In this document: piece after piece, positions 8,385 through 16,538 of the stretch
Layout: each line of letters begins with the position of its first letter
Position numbering within the stretch: position 1 is the stretch's first letter
Assembly (NCBI GenBank): GCA_947448955.1
Contig: CANFPU010000017.1
Span: forward strand, 1 to 41,310
Length of the DNA stretch: 41,310 nucleotides
Origin: Burkholderiales bacterium
GTDB taxonomy: Bacteria; Pseudomonadota; Gammaproteobacteria; Burkholderiales; Burkholderiaceae_C
Direction: 5' to 3'
Position numbers and translations under genes: made by a program
Notes under the pieces: generated by a model
Database searches by the model: none
Told to the model about the DNA's origin: nothing
Seen by the model: the letters and a program-made list of their open reading frames with translations, nothing else

Positions 8385-8759
8385 GGTCTTTGGGAAGGCA
8401 GGTGATGGCCTGATGTTGAGGCGCCACAGGCTCGTGGCGTGCGCCTGTGCGGTTCATTGGAAACATTTTTCAGACCTTCAGGCGCAGCTTAACCGGTTGA
8501 GGACTATTAACTTCTTTATTCAGAGGAGGACTTACCAGAGCATGTTGCTTCGAGCGGCTCCACCCACTCGAAGCCGGACGATGCGCTTTCCTAACGAGTT
8601 TGATATGTGCCCTAGGAGCACGGCGACCGTCGCGATAGCACGCGGAAGTTTTTTGCGACCAATTCGATGCTGCGAGACCGGTGTACGCGCTGATCGCCAT
8701 GCGCAGGCGCGATGGTCGTGGGCCTAGGTGCGGCTGCCTTGTCCGCAGCGAGTGTCCGG
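8385..8759. other. Intergenic region upstream of cas3, no gene recognised
   Basis: This 375-base stretch is visibly less GC-rich than its neighbours, especially 8460-8640. It separates the cas3 start from the 3' end of a CoA-transferase gene and must hold the cas promoter. An imperfect inverted repeat (8419-8446) would fall in the cas3 5' leader, and a perfect palindrome AACCGGTT lies at 8491-8498. I could not fix a -35/-10 pair. Short open frames exist on both strands (8338-8727 plus, 8470-8700 minus) but resemble no family I recognise. Confidence 0.5.
8419..8446. repeat. Imperfect inverted repeat in the cas3 leader
   Basis: AGGCGC (8419-8424) and GCGCCT (8441-8446) are complementary. CAC and GTGG inside them extend the stem with a small bulge. 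If transcribed with cas3 it would form a hairpin about 35-60 bases before the start codon. The role is unknown: it could be a regulator-binding site or an RNA structure. Confidence 0.35.
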
Positions 8760-9968
8760 TCAGCCGCGCGGCAATGTCCCCAGCACCTGCGCTTGGTGCT
8801 GACCCAGCGTCGGCGCTGTGCTGCGGATCGACCCAGGTGTGGCGCTGAGTTTCGGGACGATGCCGGGCACGGTCAGCGTCAGGCCATCAGCGCTGGTCAC
8901 GGTCTGGAGCATGCCGCGCGCCAGAAAATGCGGGTCGGTGGCAATGTCGGCCACGGTGTAGATGCGGCCGGCCGGCACGCTCACGGCCTGCAGTGTCGAC
9001 ACCACTTCGGCCACTTTCCGCTGAACGGTCCAAGCGGTGATCGCCGCGTCGAGTTCGTCGACCCGGGCCGCGCGTTGGGCGTTGTCGCCCAAACCTGGGT
9101 CGGCAGCCAGGTCGGCACGGCCGACGGCCTGCATCAGGCGCTTGAAGATGCTGTCGCCATTGCCGCCAATGACCACTTGGCCGTCGGCGCAGCGGTAAGC
9201 GTTGCTCGGCGCGATGCCGGGCAGGGCCGAGCCTGCGGGTTGGCGCACCGCGCCAAAAACGCTGTACTCGGGCAGCAGGCTTTCCATGCAGTTGAAGACC
9301 GATTCGTACAGCGCCACGTCCACCACCTGGCCACGTCCTTTGGGCGTTGCTTCGGTGATGCTTTGGGTCCTGGCCTGCAGTGCCAGCAGCACACCGATCA
9401 CGCCGTGCAGCGCGGCCAGCGTGTCGCCCAGGCTCACGCCGGCGCGCACCGGCACCCGGCCGGGCTCGCCCATCAGGTGGCGCAGACCGCCCATCGCTTC
9501 GGCCACCACCGCGAAGCCGGGCAGGTCGCGGTACGGGCCGGTCTGGCCGTAGCCGCTGATGCGCAGCATGATCAAACCGGGGTTTTCAGCCGCCAGCATT
9601 TCGTAGCCCAGCCCCCACTTTTCCAGCGTGCCGGGCTTGAAGTTCTCGATCAGCACATCGGCCTCGGCGGCGAGCCGGCGAACGTCGGCTCGACCTTCGT
9701 CGGTGCGCAGGTCCAGCACCACGCTTTGCTTGTTGCGGCTCTGCACCTGCCACCACACGCTGGTACCGTGGTGCAGCATCCGCCATTTGCGCAGCGGGTC
9801 GCCGTCGCCCGGCGGCTCGACCTTGATGACTTGGGCGCCGAAGTCGGCCAAGGTCTTGCCGGCAAAGGGCCCGGCGATCAGTTGGCCGAGTTCCAACACC
9901 TTCAGACCGGATAGCGGGCCGGGCGGCAGGGTGGGCGGCGGGGTGGGCGGTTGGGGGGTGTTTGTCAT
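8760..9968 (-). CDS. CaiB/BaiF family (class III) CoA-transferase
   Basis: Class III CoA-transferases move CoA between carboxylic acids through an enzyme-bound aspartyl anhydride. The protein (402 residues from the ATG at 9966-9968) shows the family N-terminus GLKVLELGQLIAGPFAGKTL, then ADFGAQVIKVEPPGDGDPLR, ENFKPGTLEKWGLGYE and the GVSLGDTLAALHGVIGVL segment. At the position aligned with the catalytic Asp of formyl-CoA transferase (AMQDAV), this protein reads ALYESV, so Glu replaces Asp. That could alter or abolish the usual mechanism, although I recall relatives with the same Glu. A Pro-rich leader (about residues 4-18) precedes the fold. The gene diverges from a Bug receptor gene, with a 158-base shared upstream region. 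The substrate is unknown. Confidence 0.88.
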   Translation of the reverse strand: MTNTPQPPTPPPTLPPGPLSGLKVLELGQLIAGPFAGKTLADFGAQVIKVEPPGDGDPLRKWRMLHHGTSVWWQVQSRNKQSVVLDLRTDEGRADVRRLAAEADVLIENFKPGTLEKWGLGYEMLAAENPGLIMLRISGYGQTGPYRDLPGFAVVAEAMGGLRHLMGEPGRVPVRAGVSLGDTLAALHGVIGVLLALQARTQSITEATPKGRGQVVDVALYESVFNCMESLLPEYSVFGAVRQPAGSALPGIAPSNAYRCADGQVVIGGNGDSIFKRLMQAVGRADLAADPGLGDNAQRAARVDELDAAITAWTVQRKVAEVVSTLQAVSVPAGRIYTVADIATDPHFLARGMLQTVTSADGLTLTVPGIVPKLSATPGSIRSTAPTLGQHQAQVLGTLPRG

Positions 9969-10126
9969 GGCAGCGGCATTGTTGCGCGGTCGCGTTGCGC
10001 TGGCTTGTGGCGACCGATGCAGCCTCTTGCGAGACATCTTCGAACCCGACACTTGGCTAAGATAGCTCGAGAATTGGCGCCCCTGCCAAACCACCACTGG
10101 GCCCCTCAGCCCCTCAGGAAACGATT

Positions 10127-11134
10127 ATGACCACGCCTCCAACATCGACCGCTCGCCGTCGCCAAGCCCTGCAGGCGCTCGCCGCGCTGACCGCCACCTC
10201 GCTGTTGGGGCATGCCTCGCCAGCCGGCGCGCAGGCCGCCTGGCCCACCCGCCCGATCAAGCTGGTACTGCCCAGCGGGGCTGGCGGTGGGGCTGACATC
10301 TTCGGCCGTCAGTTGGCCGATTACATGGCCAAGGAGTTGGGCCAGCCCGTGGTGGTGGACAACCGGCCAGGTGCCAACGGCGTGCTGGCGAGCGAGGCTG
10401 TGGTTCGACAGCCGGGAGATGGCTACAACTTGCTCATCTCCTTCGCGGGTGCCATTCTCGGCAACAAGGCGATGAACAAGACCCTTTCGCATGATCCGAT
10501 CGCCGATCTCAAGCCGATCGGGCTGATCGGCGGCGATGGCGGCAATCTGCTGATCGTCACGCCCGACCTGCCGGTCAACAACCTGAAGGATTTGCTGGCA
10601 TTGGCCAAGTCCAAAGGCGGCGGTCTGAGCTATGGCTCTTGGGGCGTGGCCTCGGGCGGTCACCTGGTGATGGAAGCCATCTGTGCCCAGGCCGGTGTGC
10701 GGATGAACCATGTGCCTTACAAGACAGTGGCTGCTATTCCCAATGACTTGATGGCCGGTGTGCTGACCGTGTCGACCATTGATGGGGCCACGCCGGTGGC
10801 GCTGATCAAGGCCGGCAAGATGCGGGCGATTGCTGCACTGTCGAACAAGCGCCTGCCGCAGCTGCCCGACGTGCCCACCATGGGCGAGCAAGGATACCCG
10901 CTGGAGTCAGCCCCTTGGTACGGCTTGTTCGGTCCGGCCAGCATGCCGACGGACCTGGTGAACCGTCTCAATGCACTGCTCAACAAATGGCTGCTGCTGC
11001 CCGAGACCCGCACTTTCTTCGCCGAAAAGCAAAACACACCGACCCCGACGACCAAGAGCGCCGAAGAGTTTGCCGCGCAGATCCAGCGCGAACTGCCGGT
11101 GTGGCGCAAGATGGTGGCCGACGCCAAGGTCTGA
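10127..11134 (+). CDS. Bug-family periplasmic solute receptor (TctC-like)
   Basis: Bug receptors are periplasmic binding proteins, greatly expanded in Burkholderiales, that typically bind carboxylates or amides; some feed TctAB transporters. The 335-residue protein has a Tat-like leader (ARRRQALQALAAL, about 9-21) ending near GAQA, then the family motifs WPTRPIKLVLPSGAGGGAD (38-56), VVVDNRPGANG, a middle SYGSWGVASGGHL and a late LPDVPTMGEQGYP. The ATG has AGGAAA just upstream. A possible -10 hexamer TAAGAT lies at 10058-10063, without a convincing -35. No tctA or tctB is nearby, so it is an orphan receptor. The downstream amidase starts 19 bases after its stop, suggesting that the receptor's ligand is hydrolysed by the amidase. 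Confidence 0.93.
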   Translation: MTTPPTSTARRRQALQALAALTATSLLGHASPAGAQAAWPTRPIKLVLPSGAGGGADIFGRQLADYMAKELGQPVVVDNRPGANGVLASEAVVRQPGDGYNLLISFAGAILGNKAMNKTLSHDPIADLKPIGLIGGDGGNLLIVTPDLPVNNLKDLLALAKSKGGGLSYGSWGVASGGHLVMEAICAQAGVRMNHVPYKTVAAIPNDLMAGVLTVSTIDGATPVALIKAGKMRAIAALSNKRLPQLPDVPTMGEQGYPLESAPWYGLFGPASMPTDLVNRLNALLNKWLLLPETRTFFAEKQNTPTPTTKSAEEFAAQIQRELPVWRKMVADAKV

Positions 11135-11153
11135 GCGCTAGAGAGGCCATCCC

Positions 11154-12569
11154 ATGAACGAACCGCTTTGGCGCTGGTCGGCTACCGATCTAGCGCACGC
11201 TATCCGCACGCGCCGCATCTCCAGTCGCGAGGCCACGGCGTCTTGTCTCGAGCGTGTGGCCGAGGTCAACCCACGGCTCAATGCGATCGTCGAGGTCCTG
11301 CACGACAGCGCGTTGGCGGCTGCGGACGCGGCCGATCGAGCAGTCGCCCGGGGTGACGCACTGGGCGTGCTGCATGGCGTGCCGGTGACGACCAAGGTCA
11401 ACGTCGACCAGCGCGGCTGCGCGACCACCAATGGCCTCGTCGCACTGCGCGATGCGATCGCGTCGGACGACAGCCCGGTCGTCGCCAACTTGCGACGCGC
11501 TGGTGCGGTGATCTTCGGCCGAACCAACACCCCGGCTTTCTCGTTTCGCTGGTTCACCGACAACGACCTGCATGGCCGAACACTGAACCCCTGGTCGCGC
11601 GACCACACGCCCGGCGGCTCCAGCGGCGGCGCTTCTTCGGCGGTCGCCTCCGGCATGGGGCCGATCGCGCATGGCAACGACATCGCGGGCTCGGTGCGCT
11701 ATCCGGCTTATTGCACCGGCATCTATGGCCTGCGCCCATCGGTCGGCCGAATTCCTAATTTCAACCCAAGTGCGACCGAAGAGCGCCCGCCGGGGATGGC
11801 CATGATGTCGGTCCAGGGGCCGCTCGCGCGCACGGTGGCCGATGTGCGTCTGGGTCTGCAAGCGATGTCGGCGGCTGATCTGCGCGACCCGGCCTGGGTG
11901 CCGGTACCGCTTCAAGGTCCACCGCTGCCGCGGCCGATCCGGGTCGCTTACAGCGCTGGCATGCCCGGCGTCACGCTGCATCCAGCAGTGGCTGAAGCCG
12001 TCGAACGCGCGGCGCGCTGGCTGTCGGACGCGGGCTACCAGGTCGAGGCCGTCGAGCCTCCCGACCTGGTCGAGGCCGCCAGCTTGTGGTCGCTGATTGC
12101 AGACAACGAGGCCCGGCTCGCCATGGGGCCGCTGGTCGAGCGTTTAGGTGACGACGCGATCAAAGTCGCATTCCATGCGATGACCCGGCACTCGCCGGTG
12201 CTCGATGCCGAGGGCTACTTTCGAGCCATCGCCCGGCGCACCACGCTGATCCGCCGTTGGAATGCCTTTTTGCAGGATTACCCGTTGGTGCTGGGACCGC
12301 TCAGTGCCGAGCCGCCGTTTGCCTGGGGGCTTGACGTCGAATCGCCCGAGAGCATGGACCGCATCCTGCGCGCACAGCTGCCGCAGTTCAGCGTGCCGCT
12401 GCTCGGGTTGCCTGCCCTCTGTGCGCCGGCCGGCTCGGTGGACGGGCTGCCGATCGGTGTGCAGCTCATCGGCGCGCGGTTCCGCGAAGACACCTTGCTC
12501 GATGCCGCCGAGGTGCTCGAGGCTCGCCACCCCTGCGCGGGGCCGATCGATCCGGTGTTCGCGGCCTGA
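11154..12569 (+). CDS. Amidase-signature family hydrolase
   Basis: Amidase-signature enzymes hydrolyse amide bonds with a Ser-cisSer-Lys triad. In this 471-residue protein the triad is visible and correctly spaced: Lys81 (PVTTKVNV), Ser156 (TPGGSSGGASS) and Ser180 (GNDIAGSVRYPA). The spacings of 75 and 24 residues match those of fatty acid amide hydrolase. The nucleophile motif reads GNDIAGSVR rather than the common GTDIGGSIR. The C-terminal FSVPLLGLPALCAPAG and GLPIGVQLIGARFRED segments are typical. It has no gatB/gatC partners, so it is not the tRNA amidotransferase subunit. No signal peptide is seen, so it should act in the cytoplasm. It lies between the Bug receptor and the alkylsulfatase-like gene on the same strand. 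Confidence 0.92.
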   Translation: MNEPLWRWSATDLAHAIRTRRISSREATASCLERVAEVNPRLNAIVEVLHDSALAAADAADRAVARGDALGVLHGVPVTTKVNVDQRGCATTNGLVALRDAIASDDSPVVANLRRAGAVIFGRTNTPAFSFRWFTDNDLHGRTLNPWSRDHTPGGSSGGASSAVASGMGPIAHGNDIAGSVRYPAYCTGIYGLRPSVGRIPNFNPSATEERPPGMAMMSVQGPLARTVADVRLGLQAMSAADLRDPAWVPVPLQGPPLPRPIRVAYSAGMPGVTLHPAVAEAVERAARWLSDAGYQVEAVEPPDLVEAASLWSLIADNEARLAMGPLVERLGDDAIKVAFHAMTRHSPVLDAEGYFRAIARRTTLIRRWNAFLQDYPLVLGPLSAEPPFAWGLDVESPESMDRILRAQLPQFSVPLLGLPALCAPAGSVDGLPIGVQLIGARFREDTLLDAAEVLEARHPCAGPIDPVFAA

Positions 12570-12649
12570 CGGGTCGCCAAGCGTAGCGGGTTCGGCCGGC
12601 TTGCCTGGCCCGACGGCGATCGTTCACTTCTTTGTCCTGGAATACCAGC

Positions 12650-14575
12650 ATGAGCACTTCCTCGGAACTCGGTTCGATCATGAAGCCGGCCTCTTTTCAC
12701 ACCTGTGGCGTGAATCGTGCGGTTTTCTCTGGGCTGGACTTTTCAGACCAGGCTTCGTTCGATGACGCGGCGCGCGGCCTGATCGGCAGCATCCCGGATG
12801 CGCGCATCCTCGGCGCGAAGGGCCAGCTTGTCTGGGACATGTCCTCGTTCAGCTTTCTTGAGGATGAGCACTCGCCCGACTCGGTCAACCCAAGCCTGTG
12901 GCGCCAGGCGCGATTGAATCGGCTGCACGGTCTGTTCAAGGTCACCGATCGTCTGTACCAGGTGCGCGGATTCGATCTCGCCAACATGACGATCATCGAG
13001 GGCGACAGCGGCATCGTCATCATCGACCCGCTGACTTTCACGGAGAGCGCGGGCGCGGCGCTGGCGCTGTACCGGGCCCATCGTGGCGACCGACCGGTGC
13101 GCGCAGTGATCTATTCGCACAGCCATGTCGACCACTATGGTGGGGTCGAAGGGGTGATCACCTCCGAGCAAGCGGCCAGCGGCGAGGTGCTCGTGATCGC
13201 CCCGGACGGTTTCATGAAGGAGGTGATCTCGGAGAACATCCTGGCCGGTGTGCCGATGCGACGGCGCGCGATGTTCCAGTTTGGTCCGACGCTCGAGCGC
13301 GGTGCGCGCGGGCATGTCGACAGCGGTCTGGGCAAGGTCACCGGGCGTGGGTCGGTGAGCCTGATCGCGCCCAACCGGATCATCACCGACCCGACCGAGA
13401 CCCTCTGCGTCGACGGCATCGAGATCGTCTTCCAGCTCACGCCCGAGACCGAAGCGCCCGCCGAGATGAATTTCTTCTTCCCGCAATTGCGGGTGCTGAA
13501 CCTGGCGGAAAACGGCTGTCACACGATGCACAACCTGTGCCCGATCCGTGGCGCCAAGACCCGCGACTCGCTGGCCTGGTCGAAGTACCTGGACCAGGCA
13601 CTCGACGCCTTCATTGACCGCACCGACATCTGCATCGCGCAGCATCACTGGCCGACCTGGGATCAGGGCAAGGTGAGACGGTTCATCGAAGAGCAGCGCG
13701 ACCTGTACCGCTACCTTCACGACCAGACCTTGCGGCTGATGAGCCATGGCCTCACGCCGCACGAGATCGCCGAAGACTTCACGATGCCGGCCTCGTTGCA
13801 GGGCAGCTGGCACGCGCGGCCTTATTACGGCGCGCTTGCACACAACGTCCGGGCGGTGTATGCGCACTATCTGGGGCCTTACGACGGCAACCCGGTCAAC
13901 CTCAATCCGCTGACACCACAAGGCGAGGCGATCAAGTATCTGGAGTACATGGGCGGGGCCGATGCGGTGCTGGAGCGCGCGCGCAAGGACTTCGACGCTG
14001 GCGACTACCGATGGGTAGCCCAGGTCACCCACCATGTCGTCTTTGCCGATCCCAGCCACCGCGCAGCGCGCGAACTGGGCGCCGACGCGCTGGAACAACT
14101 CGGCTACCAGAGCGAATCATCGACCTGGCGCAATGCCTACTTGCTGGGGGCGAAGGAATTGCGTTTCGGCGCCCCCAAATCACCGCCCGGGGCCCAGGGC
14201 GGGGTCGCGCCGCGGGTGGTGGCGATGCTGCCGATGCCGATGTTCTTCGACTATCTGGCGATTCGCGTGAATGGGCAAAAAGCGGCTGGACTGGCTTTGC
14301 GCATCGATTGGGTGATGGCCGGTGAAGCTGGCGGCCATCGGCTCACGCTGAGCCATTGCGCACTCAGCCATGGTCCTGGCTCGCACGGGGCTCGGGCCCA
14401 GGCGCGCGTCGACATGGATCGCAAGGGGCTTGCCGCGATCATGGTGGCTGGGCAGTCGTTTTCGCAGGCGTTGGCCGATGGTCTGATGGGCGTGACCGGC
14501 GATCGCGAAGCCGTGGAGTCGTTGTTCGGCACGCTCGACAGCTTCACGCCGATGTTCGCGATCCTCGAGCCTTGA
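12650..14575 (+). CDS. SdsA-like metallo-beta-lactamase-fold alkylsulfatase
   Basis: This family hydrolyses linear alkyl sulfates with a two-zinc site. The protein (641 residues from the ATG at 12650) has HSHVDH (157-162), then TPETEAPAEMNFFFPQ and AENGCHTMHN with the two Glu ligands, and AQHHWPTW for the last His. These are the SdsA1 ligand blocks in order. The middle helical part (about 370-500) matches the dimerisation domain, and the final 120 residues match the SCP2-like lipid-binding domain. Unlike exported SdsA1, no signal peptide is evident at any candidate start, so it may act in the cytoplasm. A TTG at 12632 would add six residues; the ATG is preferred. It follows the amidase by 80 bases and probably shares its transcript. 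Confidence 0.9.
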   Translation: MSTSSELGSIMKPASFHTCGVNRAVFSGLDFSDQASFDDAARGLIGSIPDARILGAKGQLVWDMSSFSFLEDEHSPDSVNPSLWRQARLNRLHGLFKVTDRLYQVRGFDLANMTIIEGDSGIVIIDPLTFTESAGAALALYRAHRGDRPVRAVIYSHSHVDHYGGVEGVITSEQAASGEVLVIAPDGFMKEVISENILAGVPMRRRAMFQFGPTLERGARGHVDSGLGKVTGRGSVSLIAPNRIITDPTETLCVDGIEIVFQLTPETEAPAEMNFFFPQLRVLNLAENGCHTMHNLCPIRGAKTRDSLAWSKYLDQALDAFIDRTDICIAQHHWPTWDQGKVRRFIEEQRDLYRYLHDQTLRLMSHGLTPHEIAEDFTMPASLQGSWHARPYYGALAHNVRAVYAHYLGPYDGNPVNLNPLTPQGEAIKYLEYMGGADAVLERARKDFDAGDYRWVAQVTHHVVFADPSHRAARELGADALEQLGYQSESSTWRNAYLLGAKELRFGAPKSPPGAQGGVAPRVVAMLPMPMFFDYLAIRVNGQKAAGLALRIDWVMAGEAGGHRLTLSHCALSHGPGSHGARAQARVDMDRKGLAAIMVAGQSFSQALADGLMGVTGDREAVESLFGTLDSFTPMFAILEP

Positions 14576-14577
14576 AT

Positions 14578-14596
14578 GCGCGGTCACCCGCCGCGC
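14578..14596. terminator. Weak GC hairpin between convergent genes
   Basis: GCGCGG and CCGCGC form a six-base stem with a seven-base loop directly after the alkylsulfatase stop codon. No T-run follows on either strand, so at best it is a weak or Rho-assisted terminator for the convergent pair. Confidence 0.25.
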
Positions 14597-14606
14597 GCCC
14601 AGGCCT

Positions 14607-16310
14607 TCAGCCCAGCGTCACCTCGGTGCGCACCGTGCCGGCGCGATCAGCGGTGGCCGTCATCGCCACCCGGGTGCCGCGCGGCGCGCTGACCACCCAC
14701 TCGACCACCGCGCGGTCAGCGGTGACCTCTCGGCTGGGCGCAAAGGCTTGCAGTGTGGACTTCGGCGCGTGGCCTTCGAGCTGGCCGCCTTCGACCCGCA
14801 GCTTGCCAGTCTGCAGCGTCAAACCGGCCGGTGGGTGCAGCTCGAACACCACGCCGCGCACGGTCTTTCGCTCGAGTGCACGCTTGCAGACATAACTCGG
14901 CAAGTAACCGGCATTGGCAACTGCAAACCGGATGCGCCAGCTGTCGCTGCCCAGCGGCAGCACTTCGGCCCGCAACAGCTCGAGCTTGGGCAGCGACAAA
15001 CCGAGCTGGGTCAGCCAGGCCGGAAAGCGTGCGGCCTCGCGCTCGCGCAGGTGCGGTGGCGGGTTGCGCCAGTAGTTCAGCCGGTCCCAGCCGCCGAGCT
15101 CGACCCAGCCCAGCTGCGGGTGCTGGTACGGGTACCAGTCGACATGGGCCAGGCCGCCGCATTCCGCGTCGCTCCACTTCAGCAGCTTCAGGTCGTCCTC
15201 GGGCGGGTGGTCGCGGTACCAGTGCACCCAGTCGTAGTCCGTGATGCCGGCTTCCTTGTTCGGCGCCCAGATCTCGACGGTCCAGAACAGCGCGCCCAGG
15301 TGCTCGTAGATCCAGTCCTGGGTCCCTGTGATGACTTCCTTCGGGTGGTACTTGAAGTCGTGAAAACTGCTGACCGCCGGGTAGCCGGTGAGCCTTTCGC
15401 CCAGCGCGGACAGGCGCTTGATGATCCACAAGTCCTCGGGCGTCATCTGATCGTCGCTCATCGTCCCCATCGGACGAAGGATCACACCCGAGTGGGTGTG
15501 GAAGCTCACCGCTGCGCCGATATTGGGATGCTTGACAACGAAGTCGACCATCGCGCGCACCTCGGGCTCGCTGGTCGGGTAAGGGCCGGCGCCGACCTGC
15601 TCGAACTCCTGCCGCCACATGGACGGGAAGTTACGGTTCAGGTCCAAGCCCTCTGGGTTGGGATTCACCTTGACCTGCAAGCCGTCGTAATTCGTCAAGG
15701 TGCCCTCGGGCATCACGCGCCAGTACTGTCCGCCGAACTCGCCCGGCTCGCGCGGGATCATCAGCCTGGCGTCTTCCGGGTGGCATTTCCAGGTGCCGTG
15801 TGGGTCAGGCAGGCGCATGTGCAGCACCCGGCCATCGCCATCGATGTCCTCGGTGGTCAGGCCCTCGACGGGTGGCTCGTCGCGGGGGTAAGGCCGGGTC
15901 GACGAGCGGATATGGCGAGGCTTGTCGGCCAGCGCCAGCTCGGCGCCGTCCGGGTTGAGCCGCGGGCAAAGGTAGACCACGCGGGTGTCGAGCAGCTCGG
16001 TGATGCCGGCGTCGCTGCCGTGGCCTGAGGCCAGCTGATGCAGCCAGTACAGGCAGGCGGTGGAGGCGGTCAACTCCGCAGCGTGGATGTTGCCGTCGAC
16101 CCAGATCGCCGGCTTGTCAGTGTCAGCGCCGGTGGCGGTATGGGTCAGCACCAGCAGCCAGATGTCGCGGCCCTCGAAGCTCTTGCCGATCGAGCGCAGT
16201 TGCACCAGGTCTGGCCGCGCAGCGGCGTACGCGTGCAGCAAGCGCGTCAGCTCAGCGTGACGATAGAAGGTATCGAAGCGGGGAACAGGCAGTGGGGCGG
16301 CTTGAGACAT
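14607..16310 (-). CDS. M14-family zinc carboxypeptidase
   Basis: M14 carboxypeptidases remove C-terminal residues using one zinc. The 567-residue protein starts at the ATG at 16308-16310 (MSQAAPLPVP); upstream codons in the open frame are not family-like. The zinc ligands His76 and Glu79 are in GNIHAAELTAS and the third His is in VSFHTHSGVILRP. LDLNRNFP supplies the substrate-carboxylate Arg, and FWTVEIWAPN holds the candidate catalytic Glu. After about residue 430 there is a beta-rich C-terminal extension (SWRIRFAVANAGYLPSYVC) of the kind often found after M14 domains. No signal peptide is seen. The gene converges on the alkylsulfatase with 31 bases between stops. The substrate is unknown. 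Confidence 0.9.
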   Translation of the reverse strand: MSQAAPLPVPRFDTFYRHAELTRLLHAYAAARPDLVQLRSIGKSFEGRDIWLLVLTHTATGADTDKPAIWVDGNIHAAELTASTACLYWLHQLASGHGSDAGITELLDTRVVYLCPRLNPDGAELALADKPRHIRSSTRPYPRDEPPVEGLTTEDIDGDGRVLHMRLPDPHGTWKCHPEDARLMIPREPGEFGGQYWRVMPEGTLTNYDGLQVKVNPNPEGLDLNRNFPSMWRQEFEQVGAGPYPTSEPEVRAMVDFVVKHPNIGAAVSFHTHSGVILRPMGTMSDDQMTPEDLWIIKRLSALGERLTGYPAVSSFHDFKYHPKEVITGTQDWIYEHLGALFWTVEIWAPNKEAGITDYDWVHWYRDHPPEDDLKLLKWSDAECGGLAHVDWYPYQHPQLGWVELGGWDRLNYWRNPPPHLREREAARFPAWLTQLGLSLPKLELLRAEVLPLGSDSWRIRFAVANAGYLPSYVCKRALERKTVRGVVFELHPPAGLTLQTGKLRVEGGQLEGHAPKSTLQAFAPSREVTADRAVVEWVVSAPRGTRVAMTATADRAGTVRTEVTLG

Positions 16311-16538
16311 GACGGGCTGGCCGGACGGGCCGCTGGATGAAGACCGCGAAGTGTCGCAGAGCCCGGTCCCGGCAGGCTTCGAAACGGGCGCAACCGAACC
16401 AGCTTGAACGGCGCAGCGGCTGGAGTGGCAATCCGTGGCGTGTTGCGCAATGCGTGCCGCCTTGCGGGCCCCAGTGCGGTTGTGGCGAACCCTGGCGATG
16501 GCTAGAGTGGGCTGGCTCGTCAAACGCCAGCAGCCGCT

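Noticed and set aside
8470-8700. Minus-strand 76-codon frame in the spacer upstream of cas3
   Set aside because: No family recognised, no ribosome-binding site and no partner. I could not tell a real small gene from a remnant, so it is described only as part of the spacer.
8712-9914. Long plus-strand open frame of 400 codons
   Set aside because: It is a shadow of the CoA-transferase on the other strand: no family motifs, His/Gln/Arg-rich composition typical of antisense GC-rich frames.
12632-12649. Upstream TTG start for the alkylsulfatase-like gene
   Set aside because: It adds only six residues without a ribosome-binding site; the ATG at 12650 is simpler.
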